Origin: Semisulcospira habei
Lineage: Eukaryota > Mollusca > Gastropoda > Semisulcospiridae
DNA length: 64,000 bases
Assembly: GCA_036245525.1 (NCBI GenBank)
Contig: BTPG01000001.1
Location: 217,792,121 to 217,856,120 of the forward strand
Direction: 5' to 3'
Position 1 is the first letter of the stretch. Every line of letters starts with the position of its first letter. This document shows, in pieces, positions 30,299 to 40,733 of the stretch. The notes under the pieces were generated by a model that saw nothing but the letters and a program-made list of their open reading frames with translations, ran no database searches and had not been told where the DNA came from. The position numbers and the translations under genes are program-made.

Positions 30299-30712
30299 GA
30301 CTTTCCAGAATAATCTAACGAAATCACACAACACAACCAATCAGAACGGAACATGTAACTGCAACTCATAAATATTAATAAAAAAGAACTTTCTAGAATA
30401 ACTACAATAGTCTACAAAAATTTGACTGCTAATTTCAGCCCCAAATCCCAGAGTGTAATGACGTCACACAAGAGTATGGCATACCATTCACGAACTTTCA
30501 TAAAACACACTGACTGGATGCTAAATTCACGTGCACAGAAAACAACTATGACTAAAAATAAAAATAGAGCGGCTCTACACTTTGATGTCACTTATACGAG
30601 GTCACTAGACAGCGCGACCTTGCTCGAACGTTCTGGTTTATTCTCAGCGAATCTACGCATAACAAAATCGACCGCTCTTCTCCGTGCGACTTTGCTAGAA
30701 GCTTCCAGACTA
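30299..30712 (+). promoter_or_regulatory. Cluster of heat-shock-element-like sites
   Basis: A perfect three-module site GAACTTTCTAGAA lies at 30386-30398 (GAA-nn-TTC-nn-GAA). Weaker sites are GAACGTTCTGG at 30626-30636, GAAGCTTCCAGA at 30698-30709, and a two-module TTCCAGAA at 30303-30310. A CCAATCAG box is at 30337-30344. Such clustering is typical of heat-shock gene promoters and of some retroelement LTRs, but no adjacent gene is recognised, so it may be part of an unidentified element. Confidence 0.35.
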
Positions 30713-30719
30713 AACTTAG

Positions 30720-31104
30720 CGTATCACAATAAAGCCAATTCCGCTATCTGCGCGAACGATAGAAAATCTTACTGAAAAGGTACGTGATACGTAACCATGA
30801 TAGTTCAAATAAATATCAGATCGTTTCCTACGATTAACACTTGCATGCTCTCACAGAACAACACGACGACAATAGTAACAGTAGCCTTATGAAAGGCATA
30901 TTTAGCAGTTTACCTCAGTCTATATATGCATTCAGTGACACGAAAGGTCTTCTTCAAATGCTTCACAGCTCGGCCTGGGAGTATCGTGCAAGATGGGCAT
31001 AAAGTGTCTACTGAAATCGTGAACAGTTTGAAAAAATTATGTCCCTTGGAGCTACTCTGATTGAGTGCATTTTTTGGCTTGGGCGACGCCTTTGTTATAA
31101 GTAA

Positions 31105-31141
<37 letters not shown>

Positions 31142-32080
31142 TGTGTTATAATGCCTCCTAAAGAGTGTCTACGGTTGTTATTTCATTCATAACTGCATGA
31201 CTACATCACTCTGTGTCCGTTTTACAGCTGAAGTGTAACGCCGCTTAACTACACCAAGCGTCAGAGCCGAGGTAAAAGCTATTTATAGCTACCAAACTTC
31301 AGGTCCTCAAGCAAAACAGATAATAGCTGGCAATCTGATATAACGGCCTTTGTGTGCCTATATCACAGTCAGGTGTCTTAATCAATCTGTCCGTGAGATG
31401 CATCATGAAACATTGTTAGTTTATCCACATGTAGACAGTTAATGAGTTATGATGAACAAACTTCCCCAGAGTCTGCATTCTTGCCTGCATTTCGTAGTTC
31501 CCGCCAAAATAACATGGGCAGGCCAAATGCCAAGGCCATAATTCTGTTTTTTTTTCTGTTTATTATCTTTATTTTACACTCTGCAGTGACAATAATTGAG
31601 CATGCAGAGCATGTGGTCATGGTCAGTTGCAATCAAGCATCTTAATTCAATCCAGCCAGCCAGCCTTTGTTTGTCCTCAGAAAGGAGATACAGCCGATTA
31701 CCGTGGGCATTTCCATCTGAGTATATCATCATGCTGGGTAAGCCGTTGTACACTGAACTTGTGGCACTCTGGTTCCTTGGGGCCTGGCTAACTGGGAGCG
31801 GATGGTCAAGTGTCCTAGCAGCATGCGGAATAGTTTCATCTGGGGTGGCTGACTTGTTTTGGAAAGTATCACAAGTGGACAGAACCAGACGTGCACATCA
31901 AATTACAATGGCTGCGATGTACATTGTTATGCGATAAGCATATTCCAAGTATTTGCAGACTTGTGATGGAGCACCCTCAGGTCTAACGACTGGTCTCTTG
32001 TCTTCAACTTGCAGCTGCGCGTGCTGCAGACTGTCCACTCCATCCGAGCTGCTGACTTTAGAGTCACTAACCATTTCTCC
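30720..32080. other. Intron with (TA)n microsatellite, no gene recognised
   Basis: A (TA)n tract of about 15 units lies at 31108-31137. The remainder carries no recognised repeat or exon. Confidence 0.4.
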
Positions 32081-32082
32081 CC

Positions 32083-32425
32083 CACCCAGGTCAGCCCTGC
32101 GGGACTTGGGTGGGGTTAACTACTTTTTAGTTCCCAGGGTCACCCTGGTCAGCCCCACAGGGTGGGTTTTCCCCTCTATTCTGGGGCATGTGTTTGTCTA
32201 CCATTCACCTGTATTTTCCTTTTTTAAACTCTCCCTACTGTCTGCGCTCCCTGTAGCTCTTGATATTGGATGTGTGTTGCTAAATGGTCTTTGGTTTATT
32301 TAGCATATTAGACCTGCTGGCGACATACTTTCAATATTCTGTTTAGGTTTTTTTCACAAGCAGTGCAGGCACGTCCTGAGAAAGTCTTGTTGCTGTCGGG
32401 ACGACAAGCAATGTACAACCAACCA
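32083..32425 (+). mobile_element. Family C dispersed repeat copy
   Basis: This copy reads CCCACCCAGGTCAGCCCTGC through CAGGGTCACCCTGGTCAGCC, CTCCCTACTGTCTGCGCTCC and GCACGTCCTGAGAAAGTCTT to CTGTCGGGACGACAAGCAAT. It is slightly diverged from the copy at 21465-21850. Confidence 0.65.
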
Positions 32426-32852
32426 ACTAACCATTTCTGGAGCACATATCGCCAACGGTGGATGTTTTAAGGTTACACATGGGGACATGTCTTGGAGAAA
32501 ACACCACGACCAAGTCCCACGACATTATGGGGACGAAAAATGGATACCCAAATGACTCTTAAAGCAACCTGGAGCTGTAATGCAGGTAGCACTGCGGAAC
32601 ATGTACCATCGGTATATCTACAGATAACACTGCCGCAAGCAGGATAGTCGTGCTATGAACTGATCAATGTTCTTGCAGCAAAGGATGCCATTCTGGAAGA
32701 TACAAATGCAGAATAAAAATTAGCCTAGCGTATACAGCTCGTTGCATCTCTGTAGGAGTCTGCTAAAACACATGACACCATGCAGAAAAATACACTCTAC
32801 TCTGACTAGGCTACCGTTTTTTTAATCGAATCTTCCACGTCCCACTCACTTC
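32426..32852. other. Intron, no recognised feature
   Basis: Unique-looking sequence. No exon or repeat is recognised. Confidence 0.4.
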
Positions 32853-32993
<141 letters not shown>

Positions 32994-33107
32994 CTTTTTT
33001 TTAATTTTTTTTTAAATTTTTTTTTTTGTTTGTTTTTTTGTCTAATATCACCAATGTGTGAAAAGACGTTAAATAAATTCCTGATTCCTGACTCACTTGA
33101 CATGGAC

Positions 33108-36100
33108 TTACTTACTTACTTACTTACGCCTGTCACCCCTACCCGGGTATAGGCCGTCGACGAGAGACCTCCAGCAACTCCTGTCCTGTGCTTCTCCTTC
33201 GATTCTACTCCAGGTGGTTCCCAGTCTCTTGATGTCTGCTTGGAGGTCTCGACGCCAGGAGTTTCTCGGCCTACCTCTTTTCCTCTTTCCCTGGGGGTTC
33301 CATGACAATGCCTGCCTAGTGATACTGGAAGCTGGCTTTCTCAGACTGTGACCGATCCATCCCCATCTTCTTCGCCCAATTTCATTCTCTGCTGTTATCT
33401 GCTCTGTTCTCTCCCAGAGTCTGACGTTGCTGATCTTCTCTGGCCAGTGGATTTTCAAAATTCTTCTAAGGCAACTGTTCATGAAGGTCTGTACTCTGTT
33501 GACTGTGGTTTTTGTCAATCTCCATGTCTCTGCTCCATATAGGAGAACTGCTTTTACATTGGAGTTGAAAATCCGGACTTTGGTGTGTTGTGACAGCTCT
33601 CTGGAACTCCACACTTTTTTCAAATGGAGAAAGGCTGCTCTGGCTTTACCGATTCGTGCTCTGACATCTGCATCAGTGCCGCCTTTTTTGTCTATGATGC
33701 TCCCGAGATAGGTGAAGGACTCCACCTCCTCCAACGGGGTGCCAGCAAGCAAGACTGGTTCTTCCCTGTCCCTGGTTGCGTTCAGCCTCATTGTCTTTGT
33801 TTTCTGTTTGTGAATGGTGAGGCCCACTTGGGACGAGATGTCAGCAAGCCTCGTGGTCTTGTCCTGCATTTGTTGATGAGTGTGGGACAGTAATGCCAAG
33901 TCGTCTGCAAAATCAATGTCGTCAAGCTGTGTCCACAGTGTCCACTGTATTCCACTTCGTCTGTGCTCTGTGGTCATCTTCATGACCCAGTCTATGGCCA
34001 GTAGGAAGAGGAACGGAGACAGCAGACACCCCTGCCTGACACCAGTTCTGACCTGGAGCTCTCTGGTGAACTGCCCTTCGTGGATCACGCGACATGTCAT
34101 GCCATCATAGCTGCTCTTGATCAGGCGGACGAGCTTTGTGGGTACACCGTAGTGTCGTAGGAGTTTCCACAGAGTCTCTCGGTCCACGCTGTCAAATGCT
34201 TTCTCATAATCCACAAAGTTGACGTACAGCGGGGAGCTCCACTCCAGAGACTGTTCCACGATGATGCGGAGAGTGGCGATCTGGTCTGTACATGATCGGT
34301 TCTTCCTGAATCCTGCTTGCTGGTCTCTCAGCTGGGGGTCAACGGAGCTCTTCATTCTCTCTAGGATGATCCTGTTGAAGACCTTTCCTGGTACTGACAG
34401 CAAGGTGATTCCTCTGTAGTTGGAACACTTGCTGAGGTCGCCTTTCTTGGGAAGCTTGATTAGGTACCCCTCCTTCCAGTCAGCTGGCATCACCTCCTCT
34501 TCCCAGATCTTTCCAAACAGTGGGTACAGCATCTCAACTGTTGTCTCTAGGTCTGCTTTCAGAGACTCCGCTGGGATGCCATCTGGCCCTGCTGCTTTGC
34601 CATTCTTCAAAAATGCCACTGCTTTTCTGATCTCTTCCCGGCTGGGTCTGTCACAGCTGATGGGTAGGTCGGTCTCTGCCGGCTGGATGTCGGGGGGGTC
34701 GGGTGGGCTAGGTCTGTTCAGTAACTCTTCAAAATACTCGGCCCATCTGTCGAGTTGGTCTGCTCTGTCTGCAATAGGCTTGCCTTCTTTGTCTTTTACT
34801 GGTCTTTCTGTATGGCCATACTTACCCGACAATCTTCTGGTAATGTCGTAGAGCTGTTTCATGTTGCCGCTGCCTGCTGCCTTTTCTGCCTCTGCTGCCA
34901 GGCTGTCTGTGTAGGCCCTCTTGTCTGCCCTGATACTCCTCTTCACCTCGCGGTTGGCTTCCGAGTATTCCCCCTGTGCCCTTACTTTGGCTGCTCTCGT
35001 GCGACTGTTGTTGACCGCTGCTTTCTTCTGCTTCCTCGCTTCTATCTTCTTCAAGGTCTGTGCCGACAGCCAGTCCTTGTGGTGGTGTTTCCTGAACCCT
35101 ACAGTGTCTTTGCAGGTTGAGTTCAGCGCCTCTCTAACTGCCTTCCACTGCTGCTCTGTGGTGACCGCCTCCTCTTCATTTACTAGCTCCTGTAGCGCTT
35201 GAAACCGGTTGGACAGCACCAGTTTGAACTCTTCCCTAACTCCAGTTTCTCTCAGGAGGCCTACATTATAGCGCTGTCTTCTTGTTGTCTCTGTGCGGCT
35301 TTTCTTTAGCTTGAGCTTCATTCTTAAGGTAAGCAGATGGTGGTCTGAGGCGACATCTGCTCCCCTCCTCACTCGAACATCTTGAAGGGATCTTCTAAAT
35401 TTCTTGCTAATGCAGATATGGTCTATTTGGTTCTCTGTTGTATGGTCAGGTGAGACCCAAGTTGCTTTGTGTATTCTTCTGTGTGGGAAGATGCTGCCTC
35501 CAATGACAAGTCGGTTTAGAGCACAAAAGTCTACAAACCTCTCCCCGTTCTCACTCATCTCCGAGCCTAGTCCCTGTCTTCCCATCACCTCTTCGTATCC
35601 GGTGTTGTCCTCCCCTATTTTGGCATTAAAATCGCCCATGACGATGGTGATGTCTCGCTCCGCACATTTGTCCACGGCACTCTGGAGTCGGTCGTAGAAC
35701 TCTTGTTTCTCTTCCTCGTCACTGTCATTGGTGGGCGCATAACACTGGATGACGTTCAGCTTGAGCTTTTTCTTAGTTCTAAAGGCTGCTGTTATAATTC
35801 TTGGCCCAAGAGGTTCCCAGCCCATCAGCGCTCTCTGTGCCACTGGTGACAGCATGAGTGCTACTCCTTCTGTATGGGGGGCATTCTCCTCTTCATGACC
35901 TGAATACAGAATCATCTCCCCACTGTTAATCTTTTCGTCGGCGTTTTTGTAGCTATTTCCTTTTTTGCAGGGTGGGGAAGCTACCCCCACGCCCAACCCC
36001 CTTACTAGGAGGACCAGGGGTTTTCTGTCGGGGTCACCTTCCCTTAGACCATGTTGGTTCACGGCACCTTATTTCATTCGGTGCACCCCTCTCACGAGGG

Positions 36101-36157
36101 ACCCCCTATCCACCACCCAGGGGACGCGCCTCAACGCCGTATGGTCCCAGCGCGAGG
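33108..36157 (-). mobile_element. RTE-type LINE, copy 1 (single long ORF, internal deletion)
   Basis: The element is flanked by the 13-bp target duplication ACTTGACATGGAC at 33095-33107 and 36158-36170. Its 3' end is a (TAAG)n tail (TTAC on the plus strand, 33108-33126), as expected for RTE elements. The 5' region from 36157 begins CCTCGCGCTGGGACCATA and is GC-rich. It is 238 bp shorter than copy 2 (37434-40721), mainly because of a 262-bp deletion near the start of the coding region. It lies head-to-head with copy 2, 1,276 bp apart. Confidence 0.9.
33120..36062 (-). CDS. RTE endonuclease-reverse transcriptase, 980 codons, N-terminus replaced
   Basis: The protein nicks target DNA and copies its own RNA into it. 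Endonuclease motifs are GDFNAKIG (residues ~143-150) and SDHH (~239-242). The reverse transcriptase has GPDGIPAE (~492), NYRGITLL (~548), AGFRKNRS (~583), motif A FVDYEKAFD with Asp ~618, VRQGCLLSPFLF (~675), and motif C FADD (~718-721). The C-terminus is RTE-style (RRRWGWIGHSLRKP, RGRPRNSWRRDL). All RT catalytic residues are present and the frame has no stop. However, the first ~44 residues come from a different frame of the 5' region: the 262-bp deletion removed the true start and the first endonuclease motif (the Asn-bearing TWNVKT of copy 2). Endonuclease activity is therefore probably lost. Confidence 0.9.
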   Translation of the reverse strand: MNQHGLREGDPDRKPLVLLVRGLGVGVASPPCKKGNSYKNADEKINSGEMILYSGHEEENAPHTEGVALMLSPVAQRALMGWEPLGPRIITAAFRTKKKLKLNVIQCYAPTNDSDEEEKQEFYDRLQSAVDKCAERDITIVMGDFNAKIGEDNTGYEEVMGRQGLGSEMSENGERFVDFCALNRLVIGGSIFPHRRIHKATWVSPDHTTENQIDHICISKKFRRSLQDVRVRRGADVASDHHLLTLRMKLKLKKSRTETTRRQRYNVGLLRETGVREEFKLVLSNRFQALQELVNEEEAVTTEQQWKAVREALNSTCKDTVGFRKHHHKDWLSAQTLKKIEARKQKKAAVNNSRTRAAKVRAQGEYSEANREVKRSIRADKRAYTDSLAAEAEKAAGSGNMKQLYDITRRLSGKYGHTERPVKDKEGKPIADRADQLDRWAEYFEELLNRPSPPDPPDIQPAETDLPISCDRPSREEIRKAVAFLKNGKAAGPDGIPAESLKADLETTVEMLYPLFGKIWEEEVMPADWKEGYLIKLPKKGDLSKCSNYRGITLLSVPGKVFNRIILERMKSSVDPQLRDQQAGFRKNRSCTDQIATLRIIVEQSLEWSSPLYVNFVDYEKAFDSVDRETLWKLLRHYGVPTKLVRLIKSSYDGMTCRVIHEGQFTRELQVRTGVRQGCLLSPFLFLLAIDWVMKMTTEHRRSGIQWTLWTQLDDIDFADDLALLSHTHQQMQDKTTRLADISSQVGLTIHKQKTKTMRLNATRDREEPVLLAGTPLEEVESFTYLGSIIDKKGGTDADVRARIGKARAAFLHLKKVWSSRELSQHTKVRIFNSNVKAVLLYGAETWRLTKTTVNRVQTFMNSCLRRILKIHWPEKISNVRLWERTEQITAENEIGRRRWGWIGHSLRKPASSITRQALSWNPQGKRKRGRPRNSWRRDLQADIKRLGTTWSRIEGEAQDRSCWRSLVDGLYPGRGDRRK

Positions 36158-36170
36158 ACTTGACATGGAC

Positions 36171-37421
36171 CCGCCTATGTAATTATTATTTTTTTTTTTT
36201 TTTTTTGGCATATAATATATACACGTACAAATTGAATTCATGAACAGACCATCCAATTATACGTGTATAGTGTTTATGAAATAAAAGACTGCTGTAAACT
36301 ACTGTGCACATAGCTGTGACATGACACCCATGATCTGGGTCTGCCTTTCTACTGTTTGTACATTTTACATCTACTTTTTGATTTAGATCGAGTGTAGAAG
36401 AGTAAAGCAAAATCACTAGTAATGTCAAAAATTGATTTGTAGTAAATAGATGTGCAGATTTTTCTATCAACAGAATTCTGCTTCATTGTGTCTGGTATTG
36501 TGACCCCATCCTGGATCTGTCCGTGTTATTTTCTTTCATCTCTACGATCTTCTGTGATCGTTTGATATGATGCATTAATGTTTATTTTCAGTTGCCGCCT
36601 AGTGCAATTCAGAGAACAGCGTAATGTTACAAAATTTGGTCAACTGAAGAAAAAAAGAAACAGGTCAAGATAACCTTTATAAACAGTAGCATGTAGTGCA
36701 TAATTTTGGTTATTTATTATTTCCTCTTCATATCTTTTCTTGGTACAATGATATGTGAAACCTTTAGCGTTATTATTTCTTTCAGTCCTTTTTTAACGTG
36801 AAAATCTGACACACATAAAAACTCAGAGAATTTTCACTTTAGTTGAGCTCTGTCACAAAGAGAACAGGACCCCCATCTGCATCCGCTTCTGTGTATCCTT
36901 GGGCTTTATGAAGAAAATGTTCATTACACCAACAAAAGCACAATATATGCCCAGATAACAGGCACATTTCAAGATGCATGTGCGTATTAGCCCATGCAGA
37001 AGAAAACTTATGTGAAAAGTGACCTAATTAGTTACTGTGTGCTATTACTTCCCATCGGACACTAATTACATCGCTAGTAAGCTCAAGTATGTAGGAATGC
37101 AAAAGATCATTAGTTCGTCTAATATGTTGTTGTCTTGACTGAAAATAATAGTAATTTCCAAGTTCCCACAAAATTACTGAAATATTACAGTGGCCTACTT
37201 TGTGACGCAGCCATGCCCGATTCCGAGTGACATGTTTCCCTCGCTTAAATGAATCACTAATGTTCAAAATACAATATACAAAAGAGACTGCTGGTTGCAA
37301 ATAACCACAAATATCCACTATAAGGGCCCTCACTATTTAGTCAGGTATGCTCACCATTGCAATGGCAAGAACAGTAAGTGACCGTTACACCTGGTTGCTA
37401 AGGAAGCAAATTTCAGCTACC
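36171..37421. other. Spacer between the two RTE elements
   Basis: An A/T-rich sequence with a poly-T run at 36186-36205. No exon or repeat family is recognised. Confidence 0.5.
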
Positions 37422-37528
37422 ATTGATGCTTCTCCTCGCGCTGGGACCATATAGTGTTGAGGCGCGTCCCCTGGGTGGTGGATAGGGGGTCCCTCGTGAG
37501 AGGGGTGCACCGAATAAAATAAGGTGCC

Positions 37529-37729
37529 GTGAACCAACATGGTCTAAGGGAAGGTGACCCCGACAGAAAACCCCTGGTCCTCCTAGTAAGGGGGTTGGGC
37601 GTGGGGGTAGCTTCCCCACCCTGCAAAAAAGGAAATAGCTACAAAAACGCCGACGAAAAGACTAACAGTAATTCCTTTCCTGGAGGAAGAAGGTTCTTCT
37701 ACCAGAAGACTTATGACGTCCTGTGGTGA
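37529..37729 (+). CDS. Short upstream ORF of RTE copy 2 (66 codons)
   Basis: ATG at 37529 starts MNQHGLREGDPDRKP, with a basic and proline-containing peptide, and stops at 37729. It overlaps the start of the main frame (ATG 37713) by 17 nt in a different frame. RTE elements are known for a small first ORF overlapping the second. In copy 1 the same N-terminus is fused in frame to the main protein. Whether the peptide is made is unknown. Confidence 0.4.
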   Translation: MNQHGLREGDPDRKPLVLLVRGLGVGVASPPCKKGNSYKNADEKTNSNSFPGGRRFFYQKTYDVLW

Positions 37730-39074
37730 AAGCCGGAAGTCTTCGGAAGCCACAGGACCGAGCCGCCTCTCTCTATCCAGGGATACAACCATGGGCACAT
37801 GGAACGTCAAGACCATGTATCAGAGCGGCAAGGCCGCCCAGATAGCAGCGGAAATGCAAAAGTACAACCTTTCCCTGCTAGGTATCAGTGAAGCCAGATG
37901 GATGCAGTCTGGCCAGAAAAGGCTGTTAAGTGGGGAGATGATTCTGTATTCAGGTCATGAAGAGGAGAATGCCCCCCATACAGAAGGTGTAGCATTCATG
38001 CTGTCACCAGTGGCACAGAGAGCGCTGATGGGCTGGGAACCTCTTGGGCCAAGAATTATCACAGCAGCCTTTAGAACCAAGAAAAAGCTGAAGCTGAACG
38101 TCATCCAGTGTTATGCGCCCACTAATGACAGTGACGAGGAAGAGAAACAAGAGTTCTACGACCGACTCCAGAGTGCCTTGGACAAATGTGCGGAGCGAGA
38201 CATCACCATCATCATGGGTGATTTTAATGCCAAAATAGGGGAGGACAACACCGGATATAAAGAGGTGATGGGGAGACAGGGACTAGGCTCGGAGATGAGT
38301 GAGAACGGGGAGAGGTTTGTAGACTTTTGTGCTCTAAACCGACTTGTCATTGGAGGCAGCATCTTCCCACACAGAAGAATACACAAAGCAACTTGGGTCT
38401 CACCTGACCATACAACAGAGAACCAAATAGACCATATCTGCATTAGCAAGAAATTTAGAAGATCCCTTCAAGATGTTCGAGCGAGGAGGGGAGCAGATGT
38501 CGCCTCCGACCACCATCTGCTTACCTTAAGAATAAAGCTCAAGTTAAAGAAAAGCCGCACAGAGACAACAAGAAGACAGCGCTATAATGTAGGCCTCCTG
38601 AGAGAAACTGGAGTTAGAGAAGAGTTCAAACTAGTGCTGTCCAACCGGTTTCAAGCGCTACAGGAGTTAGTAAATGAAGAGGAGGCGGTCACCACAGAGC
38701 AGCAGTGGAAGGCAGTTAGAGAGGCGCTGAACTCAACCTGCAAAGACACTGTAGGGTTCAGGCAACGCCATCACAAGGACTGGCTGTCGGCACAGACCTT
38801 GAAGAAGATAGAAGTGAGGAAGCAGAAGAAAGCAGTTGTCAACAACAGTCGCACGAGAGCAGCCAAAGTAAGGGCACAGGGGGAATACTCTGAAGCCAAC
38901 CGTGAGGTGAAGAGGAGTATCAGGGCAGACAAGAGGGTCTACACAGACAGAGGCAGAAAAGGCAGCAGGCAGCGGCAACATGAAACAGCTCTACGACATT
39001 ACCAGAAGATTGTCAGGCAAGTATGGCCATACAGAAAGACCAGTAAAAGACAAAGAAGGCAAGCCTATTGCTGA
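37713..39074 (+). pseudogene. RTE copy 2, endonuclease and linker portion
   Basis: The frame opens at ATG 37713. A second ATG at 37791 opens MGTWNVKTMYQSGKAAQ, which carries the first endonuclease motif. It continues through LLGISEARW, GDFNAKIG and SDHH, so the endonuclease is complete. Relative to copy 1 there is an 11-bp deletion near 38953, just after the residues RADKRVYTD. This throws the protein out of frame, and it ends at 39074 on the wrong frame. Confidence 0.85.
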
Positions 39075-40722
39075 CAGAGCAGACCAACTCGACAGATGGG
39101 CCGAGTATTTTGAAGAGTTACTGAACAGACCTAGCCCACCCGACCCCCCAGACATCCAGCCGGCAGAGACCGACCTACCCATCAGCTGTGACAGACCCAG
39201 CCGGGAAGAGATCAGAAGAGCAGTGGCATTTTTGAAGAACGGCAAAGAAGCAGGCCCAGATGGCATCCAGCGGAGTCTCTGAAAGCAGACCTAGAGATAA
39301 CAGTGGAGATGCTGTACCCACTGTTTGGAAAGATCTGGGAAGAGGAGGTGATGCCGGCTGACTGGAAGGAGGGGTACCAAATCAAGCTTCCCAAGAAAGG
39401 CGACCTCAGCAAGTGTTCCAACTACAGAGGAATCACCTTGCTGTCAGTACCAGGAAAGGTCTTCAACAGGATCATCCTGGAGAGAATGAAGAGCTCCGTT
39501 GACCCCCAGCTGAGAGACCAGCAAGCAGGATTCAGGAAGAACCGATCATGTACAGACCAGATCGCCACTCTCCGCATCATCGTGGAACAGTCTCTGGAGT
39601 GGAGCTCCCCGCTGTACGTCAACTTTGTGGATTATGAGAAAGGCAAAGCATTTGACAGCGTGGACCAAGAGACTCTGTGGAAACTCCTACGACACTACAG
39701 TGTACCCACAAAGCTTGTCCGCCTGATCAAAAGCAGCTACGATGGCATGACATGTCGCGTGATCCACAAAGGGCAGTTCACCAGGGAGCTCCAGGTCAGA
39801 ACTGGTGTCAGGCAGGGGTGTCTGCTGTCTTCGTTCCTCTTCCTACTGGCCATAGACTGGGTCATGAAGATGACCACAGAGCACAGACGAAGTGAAATAC
39901 AGTGGACACTGTGGACACTGCTTGACGACCTCGATTTTGCAGACGACTTGGCATTACTGTCCCACACTCATCAACAAATGCAGGACAAGACCACGAGGCT
40001 TGCTGACATCTCGTCCCAAGTGGGCCTCACCATTCACAAACAGAAAACAAAGACAATGAGGCTGAACGCAACCAGGGAAGAACTAGTCTTGCTTGCTGGC
40101 ACCCCGTTGGAGGAGGTGGAGTCCTTCACCTATCTCGGGAGCATCATAGACAAAAAAGGCGGCACTGATGCAGATGTCAGAGCACGAATCGGTAAAGCCA
40201 GAGCAGCCTTTCTCCAGTTGAAAAAAAGTGTGGAGTTCCAGAGAGCTGTCACAACACACCAAAGTCCGGATTTTCAACTCCAATGTAAAAGCAGTTCTCT
40301 TATATGGAGCAGAGACTTGGAGATTGACAAAAACCACAGTCAACAGAGTACAGACCTTCATGAACAGTTGCCTTAAAAGAATTTTGAAAATCCACTGGCC
40401 AGAGAAGATCAGCAACGTCGGACTCTGGGAGAGAACAGAGCAGATAACAGCAGAGAATGAAATTGGGCGAAGAAGATGGGGATGGATCGGTCACAGTCTG
40501 AGAAAGCCAGCTTCCAGTATCACTAGGCAGGCATTGTCATGGAACCCCAAGGGAAAGAGGAAAAGAGGTAGGCCGAGAAACTCCTGGCGTCGAGACCTCC
40601 AAGCAGACATCAAGAGACTGGGAACCACCTGGAGTAGAATCGAAGGAGAAGCACAGGACAGGAGTTGCTGGAGGTCTCTCGTCGACGGCCTATACCCGGG
40701 TAGGGGTGACAGGTGTAAGTAA
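38980..40722 (+). pseudogene. RTE copy 2, reverse transcriptase and C-terminal portion in three frames
   Basis: The first piece (38980-39282) runs MKQLYDITRRLSGKYGH to GPDGI, where loss of one C shifts the frame. The second (39303-40376) holds the RT core with motif A FVDYEKGKAFD, which carries a two-residue insertion absent from copy 1, VRQGCLLSSFLF and FADD, plus a 6-bp deletion after LNATR. An extra A in the run near 40221-40227 shifts to the third piece (40228-40722) with RRRWGWIGHSLRKP and RGRPRNSWRRDL. Catalytic Asp residues are intact, but three frameshifts make this copy non-functional. Confidence 0.88.
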
Positions 40723-40733
40723 TTGATGCTTCT

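Larger units (their letters stand above)
37434..40721 (+). mobile_element. RTE-type LINE, copy 2 (full length, frameshifted)
   Basis: The element is flanked by the perfect 12-bp target duplication ATTGATGCTTCT at 37422-37433 and 40722-40733. It is 3,288 bp long, starts CCTCGCGCTGGGACCATA like copy 1, and ends GGTGTAAGTA, a short TAAG-type tail. It keeps the 5' part of the coding region that copy 1 lost. The shared 5' boundary of the two copies indicates that both are full-length insertions. Confidence 0.92.

Noticed and set aside
34420..35202. Plus-strand reading frames of 90-140 codons at 33-36 kb
   Set aside because: They are antisense shadows of the RTE reverse transcriptase gene on the minus strand; equivalent shadows occur on the minus strand under copy 2.
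37434..37520. A confirmed HDV-like ribozyme at the RTE 5' end
   Set aside because: Some required pairings exist, but the stems overlap each other and the catalytic-C context could not be placed; kept only as a hypothesis.
37670..37931. The 262-bp segment missing from RTE copy 1 as a spliced intron
   Set aside because: No alignment of the breakpoints gives GT at the start together with AG at the end; a 3-bp AGT microhomology fits a deletion better.
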